Below are positions 45,041 through 55,075 of a DNA stretch of 64,000 nucleotides, piece after piece; positions within the stretch are counted from its first letter, which is position 1, and the number at the start of each line of letters is the position of its first letter. The stretch lies in contig JACDFR010000011.1 of NCBI GenBank assembly GCA_013815685.1, positions 21,927 through 85,926 of the forward strand, in the 5' to 3' direction. A model generated the notes under the pieces. It ran no database searches. It was not told where the DNA came from and worked only from the letters and a program-made list of their open reading frames with translations. Source of the stretch: Ramlibacter sp. (GTDB taxonomy: Bacteria > Pseudomonadota > Gammaproteobacteria > Burkholderiales > Burkholderiaceae_C). The translations under genes were made by a program, and so were the position numbers.

Positions 45041-45144
45041 AAGAGTCCCGTTGTTATGGGGGAGGGCGGCCAGCAGCACCGCCTCGCGCTCCCGCCCGGC
45101 CGCCGGGTCGGCGGCCGTGGCGGTTAACCCCTGATCCAGGCTTC

Positions 45145-46184
45145 TCATTTGGCTGTCGCCGCCGGCTTGGGCGCCGGCTTGGTCGCCGGCGTGCCGCTGG
45201 CGAACGAAGGCATCTTCAGATAGGCCTGGACGATGGATTCTCCCTCAGGCCCGGCCTTTTTCTGCCAGTCCTGCAGCATGGTCCATCCCAGCTGTTTCAT
45301 GTCCGAGACAAGCTTGGACGAGGGCTGGTGCACTTTCATGCCCTTTTCCGCCAGCGTCTTCTTGGCCGCCTCGTTCTTTTCCTGGCTCGCTTTCCAGCCC
45401 CGGTCTTCAGCGGCGGCGGCGGCTTTCAACACCGCCTCCTGCTGCGTCTTGTCCAGGGCCTGGAAGGCCTTGGCGTTGACCAGCACCGCGTTCTTGGGCA
45501 GCCAGGCCTGCAGGTCGTAGAAGTTCTTGATGTGCTCATGGATCCGGCTGTCCACCCCGGTGGTGCTGGAGGTCATGAAGGCTTCGACCACGCCCGTGGC
45601 CATGGCCTGGCTCAACTCCGCCGCCTGCACCGTCACAGCCTGTGCGCCCACCAGTTCCCCCATCCTGGCGGTGGCGGGCGAGTAGGCACGCCACTTGATT
45701 TTGCGCATGTCGGAGATCGAATCCACGCTCTTCACGCTGTACAGGCCCTGGGCCGGCCACGGCACCGTGTACAGCAGCATCACGCCCTGTTTTCCAGGTA
45801 GCGCTGGAGCACCGGCTTCTGCGCGTCGTAGAGGCTCTTGGCGTTCTTGTAGCTGGTGGCCAGGAACGGCACACCGTCCACGCCGAACAGCGGGCTTTCA
45901 TTCTCGAAGTTGGCCAGCAGTACCTCGCCCGCCTGCGTTTGACCGCTTTGCACCGCCCGCTTGATTTCGGGCGCCTTGTACAGCGAGGCGCCGGAGTGCA
46001 CGGTGATCTTCAGTTGTCCGCCGGTCGCCTTTTCCACGTCGCCGGCGAACTGAACCAGGTTTTCGGTATGGAAGTTGGCTCCGGGGTAGGCAGAGGCCAG
46101 ATCCCACTTGGTCTGGCTCCAGCCCGCCCCGGTGAGGGCGGCAAGGGCGACGGTCAAGGCGGCTTTGAAAGTGGAGGTTTGCAT
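45145..46184 (-). pseudogene. TRAP binding protein DctP, frameshifted at an A-run
   Basis: ATG 46184 (AAGGAA upstream) starts an intact signal peptide MQTSTFKAALTVALAALTGAG and the DctP N-terminal half, but reads a stop just after QRYLENRA. In the next phase, MMLLYTVPWPAQGLYSVKS continues the protein to the end at 45145. Adding one A to the four-A run (Ts at 45790-45793 on the plus strand) gives QRYLEKQGVMLLYTVP, restoring one 340-plus-residue protein with a Pro/Lys/Ala-rich tail. As it heads a dctPQM operon, its loss would disable the transporter unless the DctP at 41521 substitutes. A homopolymer site makes sequencing error or transcriptional slippage plausible. Confidence 0.85.
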
Positions 46185-46229
46185 CTCGGTTCCTTTCCAA
46201 CGGGCTTGAGAAAATGCAAATAAATTATC

Positions 46230-46326
46230 AATAAAATATCCAGTAAACGTCTACATAGTGCTTATACCTATAGATCATCCATAAGAACTCAACAAAATAT
46301 CAAATAATTTGTCGATATAGTGCTAA
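46230..46326. promoter_or_regulatory. Direct-repeat operator candidate in the divergent dctP/marR region
   Basis: Two imperfect copies of a ~35-base unit: AAAATATC (46233-46240) followed after 14 bases by ATAGTGCTTA (46255-46264), and AAAATATC (46294-46301) followed after 15 bases by ATAGTGCTAA (46317-46326). Centres lie about 61-62 bases apart, near six helical turns. The region is very AT-rich and lies between the frameshifted DctP start and the MarR-type start, so it is a good operator candidate for that regulator. Binding is an inference. Confidence 0.5.
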
Positions 46327-46347
46327 CTTAAACACCCTAACCGCGCC

Positions 46348-46854
46348 ATGACAACTCCACAAAACGCTATCGTTTCTTCCTCCCACCTGGTCTCGCCGCG
46401 GAGCGCCGAAATGAGCGAACTGGAGTTTGGCCTGATCGTCAGCTGGAACGCCTTCAGCCGCTGGGCGGTGCGTTGCATGGCGGCGGCAGGAATACCAGAC
46501 CTCACCATCACGGATGTGCTGGTGTTGCACCACATCAACCACCGGGCGCGCAACAAGAAGCTGGCCGATGTGTGCTTCGTCCTGAATTACGAGGACACGC
46601 ATGTCGTGAACTACTCGCTCAAGAAACTCGTCTCGGGGGGCTTGGCCCAAGGCGATAAGGTCGGCAAGGAAGTGTTCTACAGCCCGACTGCCCGGGGTGA
46701 GGAAGTGGTCGCCAAGTACCGTGAGGTGCGCGAGCAATGCCTGATCAGCAGCGTGGACGGTGAAATGAATCCCTATATCGGCGAACTCGCGCGCTTCCTG
46801 CGCTTGATGAGCGGCCTGTACGACCAGGCAGCCCGAGCGGCGTCTTCGCTGTGA
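46348..46854 (+). CDS. MarR-like winged-helix regulator
   Basis: 168 residues. The helix-turn-helix and wing are visible in [40 protein letters not shown] and [21 protein letters not shown]- and C-terminal helices ([33 protein letters not shown]) would form the dimer interface. It is divergent from the dctPQM operon and runs in line with the 5-oxoprolinase-like gene after about 30 bases, so it most likely controls this locus. The effector is unknown. Confidence 0.8.
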   Translation: MTTPQNAIVSSSHLVSPRSAEMSELEFGLIVSWNAFSRWAVRCMAAAGIPDLTITDVLVLHHINHRARNKKLADVCFVLNYEDTHVVNYSLKKLVSGGLAQGDKVGKEVFYSPTARGEEVVAKYREVREQCLISSVDGEMNPYIGELARFLRLMSGLYDQAARAASSL

Positions 46855-46885
46855 ATTCCCTTTCTCCCTTTTGACCCAACAGACC

Positions 46886-49800
46886 ATGCTCAAGGACAAT
46901 CAGGCAATGCAAGGTCCACCCGGCGCCCGGTGGCAGTTCTGGATAGATCGGGGCGGCACCTTCACCGATATCGTGGCCAGGCGGCCCGACGGCTCGCTGG
47001 TCACCCACAAGCTTCTTTCCGAGAATCCCGAGCAGTACAGCGATGCCGCCGTCGCGGGCATCCGGCACCTGCTGGGCCTGGCACCAGGCGAGTGCGTGAC
47101 GCCGGAGGTGGTCGACTGCGTGAAAATGGGCACCACGGTGGCCACCAACGCCTTGCTGGAGCGCAAGGGCGAGCCCACGCTGCTGGTCACCACCAGAGGC
47201 TTTCGCGATGCGCTGCGCATCGCCTACCAGAACCGTCCCCGCCTGTTCGACCGGCGCATCGTGCTGCCCGAGCTGCTCTACAGCGCGGTGATCGAGGCGC
47301 ATGAGCGCGTCGGCGCCCGCGGCGAGTTGGTCGTTCCGCTGGACGAGGCGCTGCTGCGTGAAGAACTCCAGGCGGCCTTTCTGCGCGGCCTGCGCAGCGT
47401 CGCTATCGTGTTTCTGCACGGGTATCGCTACAGCGAACACGAACGGGCGGCCGCGCGCATCGCCCGGCAAATCGGCTTCACGCAGGTCAGCGCTTCCCAC
47501 GAAACCAGCCCGATGATGAAATTCATCAGCCGGGGCGACACGACGGTGGTCGATGCGTACTTGTCGCCCATCCTGAGGCGCTATGTCGAGCAGGTGGCCG
47601 CCGAAATGCCCGGCGTCAAGCTGTTCTTCATGCAGTCGTCGGGCGGCCTGACCGACGCCCACGCCTTCCAGGGCAAGGACGCGATCCTGTCGGGCCCGGC
47701 CGGCGGCATCGTCGGAATGGCGCGAACGGCGCAGCTGGGCGGCCATGACAAGGTGATCGGCTTCGACATGGGCGGCACGTCGACCGATGTGTCGCACTAT
47801 GCCGGTGAATTCGAGCGGGAATTCGAAACCCAGGTGGCGGGCGTGCGGATGCGCGCGCCGATGATGAGCATCAACACGGTGGCGGCAGGCGGTGGCTCGA
47901 TCCTTGGGTTCGACGGGGCCCGCTTTCGCGTGGGACCGCAAAGCGCGGGCGCCAACCCGGGGCCCGCCAGCTACCGGCGGGGAGGCCCGCTGGCGGTCAC
48001 GGATGCGAATGTGATGACCGGCAAAATCCAGCCTCGTTATTTTCCGAGGGTGTTCGGACCCGGCGCCAACGAGCCCCTCAGCTACGAAGTGGTCGAAGCC
48101 GGTTTCCGAGAGCTCGCGGCCCGTACCGGGCGCAGCGCCGAAGAGGTGGCGCAGGGATTCATCGATATCGCCGTCCAGCAGATGGCCAACGCCATCAAGA
48201 AGATATCGGTGGCGCGCGGGTATGACGTGACGCGCTACACGCTGCAGTGCTTCGGTGGCGCGGGCGGCCAGCATGCCTGCCTGGTCGCCGACGCCTTGGG
48301 CATGAGCCGGGTTTTCGTACATCCTCTGGCCGGCGTGCTGTCCGCCTATGGCATGGGGCTGGCCGACCAGAGCACCATCCGCGAGCAGTCCATCGAGCTT
48401 CCGCTGGCCGAGCACGCCCTTGACACGATTGCCGCGCAGCTGGAGGCGCTCGGGGCGGCGGCACGGGCCGACCTCGAAAGCCAGCAGGTAGCAGCCGGCG
48501 CAGTGATGGTCCATCGGCGCGTGCACGTGCGCTACGAAGGAAGCGACTCGGCGCTTGTCGTGCCTTTCGGCGACCTGGCCACGATCGCTTCGGATTTCGA
48601 AGCCGCGTATCGCCAGCGCTTTGCCTTTCTCATGCAGGGCAAGGGCATGATGGTGGAGGCCGTGTCGGTGGAGGCCGTGGTGGCAGGCGACGCACCGGCA
48701 GAGCTGCGCCATCAGGTACATCCGGCGCGAGACGTTCGGCGGCGCGAAACGGTGCGAATGTACTCCGGCGGCCAATGGCACCAGGCGGCGCTGGTGGTGC
48801 GGGAGGACCTGCGGCCCGGCGACCTTATCGCCGGGCCCGCCATCATCGCCGAGAAGAACGCGACGACCGTGGTGGAGCCGGGATGGGAAGCGCAGGTCAC
48901 CGCGCTGGACCACATCGTTTTGAACCGGCGGGTGGCCAGGTCGGTGACCTTCGCTGCCGGCACCACGGTGGACCCGGTGCTGCTGGAAGTGTTCAACAAC
49001 CTCTTCATGAACATCGCCGAGCAGATGGGCCTGCAGCTGCAGAACACCGCCTACTCGGTCAACATCAAGGAGCGGCTGGACTTCTCCTGCGCGCTGTTCG
49101 ACCGGGAGGGCAACCTGATCGCCAACGCCCCGCACATGCCGGTGCACCTGGGATCGATGGGCGAGAGCATCAAGACCGTGATCCGGGAGAACGCGGGACG
49201 CATGGCGCCCGGCGACGTGTTCGTGCTGAACGACCCCTATCACGGCGGCACCCACCTGCCCGATGTGACCGTGATCACTCCTGTCTATCTCGGCAGCGGC
49301 GGCGACAGCGGAAAGCCGATTTTTTACGTGGGATCGCGGGGGCACCACGCCGACATCGGAGGCACCACGCCGGGCTCGATGCCCCCGTTCTCCACCCTGA
49401 TCGAGGAGGAGGGCGTCCAGATCAACAACGTCAAGCTGGTGGACCGGGGTGTCCTGCGCGAGGCCGAGATGCTGGCCTTGCTGCGCGGCGAGACCACCCC
49501 CACCGGGCCGCCCCCAGCCAAATACCCCAGTCGCAACCCCGAACAGAACATGGCGGACCTCAAGGCCCAGATTGCGGCCAACGAGAAGGGACTGCAGGAG
49601 CTGCGCAAGATGGTGGACCAGTTCGGCCTGGACGTGGTGCAGGCCTATATGCGCCACGTTCAGGACAACGCCGAAGAGTCGGTGCGGCGCGTGATCACCC
49701 GCCTGAAGGACGGCGAGTTCACGCTGCCGCTGGACAACGGCGCGCAGATCAAGGTGGCGATCCGCGTGGATGCGGCGCAACGGACAGCCGAGATCGATTT

Positions 49801-50536
49801 CACCGGGACCTCCGCGCAGCAGGCGAACAATTTCAATGCGCCGACCGCCGTATGCATGGCGGCGGTGCTCTATGTCTTTCGCACGCTCGTGGACGATGAC
49901 ATTCCCCTGAATGCGGGCTGCCTCAAGCCGCTCAAGGTCACCATCCCTGCCGGATCGATGCTCAATCCCAATCCCCCGGCTTCGGTCGTCGCGGGCAATG
50001 TCGAGACATCGACCTGCATCACCAATGCCTTGTACGGTGTTCTGGGCGTGATGGCGGCGAGCCAGTGCACCATGAACAACTTCACTTTTGGCAACCAGAG
50101 CCATCAGTATTACGAGACGATCTCCGGTGGCAGCGGCGCCGGCGACGGCTTCGACGGCACCAGCGTAGTCCAGACCCACATGACCAATTCGCGGCTCACG
50201 GACCCCGAGGTGCTGGAGCACCGGTTCCCGGTGCGGCTGGAAAGCTACGAGATCCGCCAGCACTCCGGTGGTGCCGGGCGCTGGCCGGGGGGCCATGGCG
50301 GGGTGCGCCGCGTGCGCTTCCTCGAGACGATGACCGCCAGCATCCTGTCGAACGGACGAAAGCATGGGGCCTTCGGCGCAGCCGGAGGGGCGGCCGGCCA
50401 GGTCGGCATCAACCGTGTGGTGCGCGGCAATGGCGCGACCGAAGAACTGGGGCACATCGGCCAGACCGAGATGCAACCGGGCGACATTTTCGAGATCCAT
50501 ACGCCCGGCGGTGGCGGCTATGGGCCCGCCGGCTGA
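46886..50536 (+). CDS. Fused HyuA-HyuB hydantoinase / 5-oxoprolinase-like enzyme
   Basis: 1216 residues from ATG 46886 (TTG 46871 and ATG 46907 are in frame). Residues ~1-690 are hydantoinase A/oxoprolinase with the actin-like ATPase blocks [49 protein letters not shown] and [18 protein letters not shown]. Residues ~700-1216 are hydantoinase B, with [36 protein letters not shown] and [16 protein letters not shown]. The fusion matches eukaryote-like/bacterial OPLAH, which opens 5-oxoproline to glutamate with ATP; N-carbamoyl or hydantoin substrates are alternatives. No internal defect is seen. Confidence 0.9.
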   Translation: MLKDNQAMQGPPGARWQFWIDRGGTFTDIVARRPDGSLVTHKLLSENPEQYSDAAVAGIRHLLGLAPGECVTPEVVDCVKMGTTVATNALLERKGEPTLLVTTRGFRDALRIAYQNRPRLFDRRIVLPELLYSAVIEAHERVGARGELVVPLDEALLREELQAAFLRGLRSVAIVFLHGYRYSEHERAAARIARQIGFTQVSASHETSPMMKFISRGDTTVVDAYLSPILRRYVEQVAAEMPGVKLFFMQSSGGLTDAHAFQGKDAILSGPAGGIVGMARTAQLGGHDKVIGFDMGGTSTDVSHYAGEFEREFETQVAGVRMRAPMMSINTVAAGGGSILGFDGARFRVGPQSAGANPGPASYRRGGPLAVTDANVMTGKIQPRYFPRVFGPGANEPLSYEVVEAGFRELAARTGRSAEEVAQGFIDIAVQQMANAIKKISVARGYDVTRYTLQCFGGAGGQHACLVADALGMSRVFVHPLAGVLSAYGMGLADQSTIREQSIELPLAEHALDTIAAQLEALGAAARADLESQQVAAGAVMVHRRVHVRYEGSDSALVVPFGDLATIASDFEAAYRQRFAFLMQGKGMMVEAVSVEAVVAGDAPAELRHQVHPARDVRRRETVRMYSGGQWHQAALVVREDLRPGDLIAGPAIIAEKNATTVVEPGWEAQVTALDHIVLNRRVARSVTFAAGTTVDPVLLEVFNNLFMNIAEQMGLQLQNTAYSVNIKERLDFSCALFDREGNLIANAPHMPVHLGSMGESIKTVIRENAGRMAPGDVFVLNDPYHGGTHLPDVTVITPVYLGSGGDSGKPIFYVGSRGHHADIGGTTPGSMPPFSTLIEEEGVQINNVKLVDRGVLREAEMLALLRGETTPTGPPPAKYPSRNPEQNMADLKAQIAANEKGLQELRKMVDQFGLDVVQAYMRHVQDNAEESVRRVITRLKDGEFTLPLDNGAQIKVAIRVDAAQRTAEIDFTGTSAQQANNFNAPTAVCMAAVLYVFRTLVDDDIPLNAGCLKPLKVTIPAGSMLNPNPPASVVAGNVETSTCITNALYGVLGVMAASQCTMNNFTFGNQSHQYYETISGGSGAGDGFDGTSVVQTHMTNSRLTDPEVLEHRFPVRLESYEIRQHSGGAGRWPGGHGGVRRVRFLETMTASILSNGRKHGAFGAAGGAAGQVGINRVVRGNGATEELGHIGQTEMQPGDIFEIHTPGGGGYGPAG

Positions 50537-50611
50537 GGGCACATCCGCCCATGGAATTCCCGGGTCGTCGACAACTACCGTTCCTGGCCCGCACCAACCG
50601 CTGGTAGAACC

Positions 50612-50638
50612 AAAAAACCCGCCGAAGCGGGGTTTTTA
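50612..50638. terminator. Bidirectional intrinsic terminator
   Basis: A-run, CCCGC/GCGGG stem with CGAA loop, then five Ts. It separates the oxoprolinase gene (plus) from the ComEA-like gene (minus) and can serve both. Confidence 0.82.
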
Positions 50639-50654
50639 TTTTCAGCGGAATCTC

Positions 50655-51113
50655 TTACTTCTTTGCGCTGGCAGCGGGCTTCGGTGCGCTGGCTGCAGTC
50701 TTGGCGGCACTCGCCGCCGGGGCCGCGGCGACTTTTGCGTCTTTCTTCTCTTCCTTGGCTATCGCTTTTTCTTCCTTGGCGGCAGCCTTGGCATCCTTCT
50801 TGTCCGACTTGGCGGCCGCTTTCTCGTCCTTCTTGACGGCGGCGGCGCCCTTGAAGGCAGTGCCATTGACGGTCAGGCCCGCAGCGGACAGCTTGGCGGC
50901 CCGGCTATCCCCGACGCCTTTGACCCGCTCGACGAAATCTTCCCAGCTCTTGAAATCACCTTTCTTGCGTTCGGCCATGATCATCTTGGAGGTGACGGGA
51001 CCAATGCCCTTGATGCCGTCGAGCTGCGCCTCGGTGGCCTTGTTCACGTCCACGGCCGCCATGGCGACGGAAGCGATCAACATGAGCACGAGCGCCAGTA
51101 GTTTCTTCAACAT
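50655..51113 (-). CDS. ComEA-like helix-hairpin-helix protein with a Lys/Ala-rich tail
   Basis: 152 residues. A signal peptide or anchor (MLKKLLALVLMLIASVAMAA) precedes the helix-hairpin-helix domain VDVNKATEAQLDGIKGIGPV and KGVGDSRAAKLSAAG that binds DNA in ComEA. The last ~85 residues are a repetitive Lys/Ala/Glu/Asp tail (KSDKKDAKAAAKEEK) like those of histone-H1-type bacterial proteins. ComEA captures DNA in the periplasm during natural transformation; the basic tail could add DNA affinity. Good AGGAG before ATG 51113. Downstream of hldD by 98 bases. Confidence 0.82.
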   Translation of the reverse strand: MLKKLLALVLMLIASVAMAAVDVNKATEAQLDGIKGIGPVTSKMIMAERKKGDFKSWEDFVERVKGVGDSRAAKLSAAGLTVNGTAFKGAAAVKKDEKAAAKSDKKDAKAAAKEEKAIAKEEKKDAKVAAAPAASAAKTAASAPKPAASAKK

Positions 51114-51211
51114 GGGATTCTCCTGAGAGCGGTTGATGGGACCGGCGCCGGGTCGGCACCAGAGGTCCTTTGACTAACGCAAGCCCTGCCAAGCGGTTGA
51201 CCGTACCCACC

Positions 51212-52222
51212 CTAGGCCGATAGCTCAGCCATATACCGGGCCACCCCGGTTTGCACGTCCGCGAACACATGGTCGCAGCCCGCGGCGCGCAAGGCGGTCA
51301 GGTCGGCCTGGGTGTAGCACTGGTACTTGCCCCGCAGTGCTTCGGGAAAAGGCACGTACTCGATCAATCCCGCCGCGGCCGCCGAGGCCGTATCGAAAGG
51401 CGGGTTCGAGCCGGCTCCCAGCGCATTGACGACAGCGGTAGCCACGTCGTTGAAGGGTTGGGCCCGTCCCGTCCCGAGATTGAAGATTCCGGATTTTTCC
51501 GGATGATCGAGGAACCAAAGGTTGACGGCAACCACGTCGTCGATGAAGACGAAATCGCGTTTCTGTTCGCCGGGACCGAAGCCGCCATAGTCGCCGAACA
51601 GCTTGACCTTGCCCTCGGCCTCGAACTGGTTGAACTGGTGAAAAGCCACGCTCGCCATCCGCCCCTTGTGCTGCTCGCGCGGCCCGTAAACGTTGAAGTA
51701 GCGAAAGCCCACCACCTGTCGGCCCTTGCGCGTTCTCATGCCGTCGAAGTCATTTCCCAACTCGCGCCGCATCCGCTGGTCGAACAGCAATTTGGAATAG
51801 CCATAGACGTTGAGCGGCCGTTCGAACTCGGGCGTCTCGCGGAAGGTATCCGAGCCGCCGTAGGTTGCCGCCGAAGACGCATACATAAGCCGCGAGCCGC
51901 GCTCCTCGCAGGCGTTGAAGAGGCCGCAGGACAGCGTGTAGTTGTTGTCCATCATGTACTTGCCGTCGGCTTCCATCGTGTCGCTGCACGCGCCTTCGTG
52001 GAATACCGCCTCGACCCGGCCGAAAAAACCTTCGGCGAACAAGTCGTAGAACAGGTCTGCATCGACGTAATCGGCGATCTTCAGGTCGGAGAGATTCCTG
52101 AACTTGTCGCCCTGCGTGAGGTCGTCGACGGCGATGATGTCGTCGATACCGCGCTCGTTCAGGCCCTTGACGATGTTGCTGCCGATGAACCCGGCAGCGC
52201 CTGTGACCACCATGCGTGTCAT
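51212..52222 (-). CDS. hldD: ADP-L-glycero-D-manno-heptose 6-epimerase
   Basis: 336 residues, an extended SDR. Start [20 protein letters not shown] is the NADP-binding Rossmann motif; the catalytic YxxxK is YGYSK in [12 protein letters not shown], and the heptose-binding [18 protein letters not shown] is conserved. It completes synthesis of the LPS inner-core precursor. The start ATG 52222 overlaps the hldE1 stop by 4 bases, so both are one unit with the kinase upstream. Confidence 0.95.
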   Translation of the reverse strand: MTRMVVTGAAGFIGSNIVKGLNERGIDDIIAVDDLTQGDKFRNLSDLKIADYVDADLFYDLFAEGFFGRVEAVFHEGACSDTMEADGKYMMDNNYTLSCGLFNACEERGSRLMYASSAATYGGSDTFRETPEFERPLNVYGYSKLLFDQRMRRELGNDFDGMRTRKGRQVVGFRYFNVYGPREQHKGRMASVAFHQFNQFEAEGKVKLFGDYGGFGPGEQKRDFVFIDDVVAVNLWFLDHPEKSGIFNLGTGRAQPFNDVATAVVNALGAGSNPPFDTASAAAAGLIEYVPFPEALRGKYQCYTQADLTALRAAGCDHVFADVQTGVARYMAELSA

Positions 52223-53151
52223 GAAAATAGTTCCTCGTAGGAGACCGTGGCGGTGCCGAATTTGCCCACCACGATGCCGCCGGCCTTGTTCGCCAGCGGC
52301 ATGGCGTCGCGCAGGCTTACTCCGGCGGCGACCAGCGCGGCCAGCGTGGCGATGACCGTGTCGCCGGCGCCGGTCACATCGAAAACCTCGCGGGCCTGGG
52401 CCCCCGCATGCAAATCGCCCGCGGCGTCGAAGAGGGTCATGCCGTCTTCACCCAGCGTCACCAGCAAGGCGTCGAGTTTGAGCGTCTCCCGAAGATTCTG
52501 CGCCTTGGCCCGCAGCTCATCGGCGTCGCGCCAACTGCCCACGACCTGTTGCAACTCGGCACGGTTGGGTGTGATGACCGTGGCGCCGGCATAGCGGGAA
52601 TAGTCCGAACCCTTGGGATCGACCAGCACCGATTTGCCGCCCGCGCGGGCGGCGGCGATCATGGTGCCGATGTGGGCCAAGCCCCCCTTGCCGTAGTCGG
52701 AGAACAGCACGGCGTCGTGCTGTGGCGCCAGACGGGCGAAGGTCTCGTTCTGCAGGGCCAGTGCTTCATGGTCAGGTTCGTTCTCGAAATCCATGCGCAG
52801 CAGTTGCTGGTGGCGGCCGATCACGCGCAGCTTCACCGTGGTCTTCAGGCCTGGATCGCGCTTGAGGTGAGTGGAGATGCCAGTCTCGCGCAACAAGGCC
52901 TCGAGCCTGTGGCCGGGCTCGTCGTCGCCGACAACACCGAGGAAGCTGGCCTGGGCGCCCAGCGTGATCACGTTATAGGCCACGTTTGCGGCAGCGCCGA
53001 TGCGCTCTTCCTCGCGGGTGACCTTGACCACCGGCACCGGCGCTTCCGGCGAAATCCGCTCCACCGCGCCATGCCAGTAGCGGTCGAGCATCGCATCGCC
53101 GACCACCAGCACGCGCGCGGCGGCGAATTGCTGTTTGCTTGGAGTAGTCAT
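52219..53151 (-). CDS. rfaE1: D-glycero-beta-D-manno-heptose-7-phosphate kinase (HldE domain 1)
   Basis: 310 residues, a PfkB-family kinase. [20 protein letters not shown] and [20 protein letters not shown] are the substrate domain and the C-terminal [17 protein letters not shown] carries the catalytic Asp. In E. coli the kinase is fused to a nucleotidyltransferase; here only the kinase part exists, so a separate rfaE2 gene must lie elsewhere. It feeds HldD in heptose synthesis for LPS. Confidence 0.92.
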   Translation of the reverse strand: MTTPSKQQFAAARVLVVGDAMLDRYWHGAVERISPEAPVPVVKVTREEERIGAAANVAYNVITLGAQASFLGVVGDDEPGHRLEALLRETGISTHLKRDPGLKTTVKLRVIGRHQQLLRMDFENEPDHEALALQNETFARLAPQHDAVLFSDYGKGGLAHIGTMIAAARAGGKSVLVDPKGSDYSRYAGATVITPNRAELQQVVGSWRDADELRAKAQNLRETLKLDALLVTLGEDGMTLFDAAGDLHAGAQAREVFDVTGAGDTVIATLAALVAAGVSLRDAMPLANKAGGIVVGKFGTATVSYEELFS

Positions 53152-53266
53152 CTCTTTTGCTCCACGTGACTTTGCCGGGGCAACCGCGGAACCGGCTTCG
53201 CCGGGCCGCTGGTGGCGCCCCCTCTGGCGGCGGTGCCGGGCGGCCGCAGGCCGCTTCGGAGGGAAG

Positions 53267-54400
53267 TCATAACTCCTCCACTCGCCGCGCAGGGTAGCTG
53301 TCCCAGGCCTGACAGCCAGGGCAGTGCCAGAAATGCTGCTTCGCTTCGAAGCCGCACGCCGCGCAGCGATAACGTGTCAATGGTTTTACGGCGTGATCCA
53401 GCGCGCTCTGGACATGGGGATGGAAGTGCTCGTGCTCCAGCTTCTCCCCAGCCAGCCATTTGCTTGCGGCCACAAGTGACGGTTCGCGCTCCAGATGTTT
53501 CACATACCAATCGCGTGCGACGGCCGGATCGGGCTCGAGCGCGACGATGCTCTCCAGCACGTCCAGCGAGGGCGACAGTTCGTAGCTGGCCAGCAGGATT
53601 TCGAGCGCAGGGCCTCGAAAATCGCCCGCCAGTGCCGCGTCGGCCAGGGGCTTGGCGATCAACGGGATGGACGACGGCGCGGAATGGGCTAGGCACGACA
53701 GCGTGTCGAAGGCAATGGCGCAATCGCCCGCGCGCTGCTGAAGCGCCGCCAGGTCCATGCCGGGCCGCGCCGCTGTCGGGGCGAGGCGAATAGCCTCGCG
53801 CAGCAGTTGCTCGGCTTGCGCAGGCGGGGCCGTGGCAGCCTGCTCGCAAAGGTAATGCGCCTGACGGCCCGTGAACGTGCCATGACCCGATTCATCCAGC
53901 TTCTGCGCGATTTCGGAAGCCTGGCTCCAGTCGCGCGTGCGCTCGTAGATGGCCAGCAGGGCAAGCAAGGCCTGGCTTTCGTAAGCCGTGCCTTCCAGTT
54001 TGCGCAGCGCTTCCTCCGCGCGGTCCAGCAAGCCGGCCTTGAGGAAGTCCAGGGCCAGCGCATGCTGGGCGCGGTGGCGGTCGGCACGGCTCAAGTCGCC
54101 GCGCGAGAGCAGATGCTCATGAACGCGAACCGCCCGCTCGTACTCGCCGCGCCGGCGAAACAGATTGCCCAGGGCAAAGTGCAATTCGGAAGTGTCCGGG
54201 TCTTTCTGGACGGCCTCGATGAAAGCATCGATGGCCTGGTCCTGCTGCTCGTTCAGCAGGAAGTTGAGGCCGCGAAAATAGGCTTTGGGCGCCTGGCGGT
54301 TTTCGATGCGCAGCTGGCGCAGGTCCAGCCGCGAGGCCAGCCAGCCCAGCACAAAGACGATAGGCAGGCCCCACAAGACCCAGCTCAGGTCAAAGTCCAT
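53267..54400 (-). CDS. lapB: LapB/YciM lipopolysaccharide assembly protein
   Basis: 377 residues. An N-terminal membrane helix (MDFDLSWVLWGLPIVFVLGW) is followed by tetratricopeptide-like repeats (about 60-330; LNFLLNEQQDQAIDAFIEAV, ELHFALGNLFRRRGEYERAV) and a C-terminal rubredoxin-type metal site YRCAACGFEAKQHFWHCPGCQ. LapB adapts LpxC to FtsH degradation and so controls LPS amount. The start ATG 54400 overlaps lapA by 11 bases. A GC-rich gap of 115 bases follows before hldE1. Confidence 0.94.
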   Translation of the reverse strand: MDFDLSWVLWGLPIVFVLGWLASRLDLRQLRIENRQAPKAYFRGLNFLLNEQQDQAIDAFIEAVQKDPDTSELHFALGNLFRRRGEYERAVRVHEHLLSRGDLSRADRHRAQHALALDFLKAGLLDRAEEALRKLEGTAYESQALLALLAIYERTRDWSQASEIAQKLDESGHGTFTGRQAHYLCEQAATAPPAQAEQLLREAIRLAPTAARPGMDLAALQQRAGDCAIAFDTLSCLAHSAPSSIPLIAKPLADAALAGDFRGPALEILLASYELSPSLDVLESIVALEPDPAVARDWYVKHLEREPSLVAASKWLAGEKLEHEHFHPHVQSALDHAVKPLTRYRCAACGFEAKQHFWHCPGCQAWDSYPARRVEEL

Positions 54401-54671
54401 GCTGCTGCGACGGCGCAGCGCCGCCAGGTGCTGCCGGCATGCCTTGGCTTGCGCCTTTCGCCATCGCTCGGTGCTTCCACCAGCGTGGCACCATCCCCAA
54501 GGCCCCGACAGCCAGGCCGAGCGCGAATGCGGCGAGCACGACCAGCACCAGCGGCGCGCGCCAGAGTGTGCCGAAGAAGAAATGCACCGCAACTTGCTGC
54601 TGGTTGTTCAGCGAGAAGGCGAACAGGGTAAAAAAAATGGCTGCCTTGAGCAGCCACATGAGGTATTTCAA
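54390..54671 (-). CDS. lapA: LapA-type small membrane protein (TTG start)
   Basis: 93 residues from TTG 54671, which lies after a good GAGGAAG site; ATG 54659 is an alternative but without a site. Sequence (L/M)KYLMWLLKAAIFFTLFAF, then VHFFFGTLWRAPLVLVVLAA and a basic PRWWKHR tail: two membrane helices typical of LapA/YciS. It is thought to act with LapB in LPS assembly. Between ihfB and lapB, in the usual order. Confidence 0.85.
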   Translation of the reverse strand: MKYLMWLLKAAIFFTLFAFSLNNQQQVAVHFFFGTLWRAPLVLVVLAAFALGLAVGALGMVPRWWKHRAMAKGASQGMPAAPGGAAPSQQHGL

Positions 54672-54711
54672 ATCGACTTCCTCAGTGGGAAGGCTGATTC
54701 TAGCGACAGCG

Positions 54712-55023
54712 TCAGGGCTTGCCCTGCGCCTGGATTTCGGCCGTGCGCTGGTCCACGGCTTCGCGCAGCGCCTTGCCTGGCTTGAAGTGAGGAACGCGCT
54801 TCTCGGGAATGTGAACGCTCTCGCCGGAGCGCGGGTTGCGGCCCATGCGCGGCGGGCGCCGGTTGATCGAAAAACTGCCGAAACCGCGAATTTCGATCCG
54901 GTGCCCACGCACCAGCGCATCGCCCATCGCGTCAAGAATGGTCTTGACGGCGTATTCGGCGTCGCGATGCGTGAGCTGGCTGAAACGCGCGGCCAGTTCT
55001 TCGACGAGATCGGATCGAGTCAT
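54712..55023 (-). CDS. ihfB: Integration host factor beta subunit
   Basis: 103 residues of the HU/IHF family, [20 protein letters not shown] at the start and [22 protein letters not shown], the DNA-intercalating arm with conserved Pro. With IHF-alpha it bends DNA in recombination, replication and promoters. No clear Shine-Dalgarno precedes ATG 55023; a strong hairpin lies upstream, which may influence expression. It follows rpsA in the conserved rpsA-ihfB order. Confidence 0.96.
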   Translation of the reverse strand: MTRSDLVEELAARFSQLTHRDAEYAVKTILDAMGDALVRGHRIEIRGFGSFSINRRPPRMGRNPRSGESVHIPEKRVPHFKPGKALREAVDQRTAEIQAQGKP

Positions 55024-55031
55024 AACAAGGT

Positions 55032-55068
55032 GAGAACACGGTAGGACTGCGTCCTACCGTGTGTTCTC
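55032..55068 (-). promoter_or_regulatory. Strong hairpin between rpsA and ihfB
   Basis: 16-bp arm GAGAACACGGTAGGAC (55032-55047) pairs with GTCCTACCGTGTGTTCTC (55051-55068) apart from a two-base bulge, with a 3-base loop. On the coding (minus) strand no T-run follows and the ihfB ATG is 8 bases away, so it looks like an mRNA processing or attenuation element, not a classic terminator. Confidence 0.65.
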
Positions 55069-55075
55069 GTGCCTT

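Noticed and set aside
46745..50542. A 1265-codon open frame on the minus strand opposite the oxoprolinase gene
   Set aside because: Antisense shadow of a long GC-rich gene; no ribosome site, no recognisable domain, and the plus-strand protein is clearly conserved.
53148..53266. A minus-strand frame between lapB and hldE1
   Set aside because: Low-complexity Arg/Gly/Pro translation of a GC-rich gap that overlaps lapB in another phase; no homology seen.
55041..55058. GTCCTACC and its complement in the rpsA-ihfB hairpin as two-block sites
   Set aside because: They are arms of the hairpin and no CCGACR block follows at the right distance on either strand.
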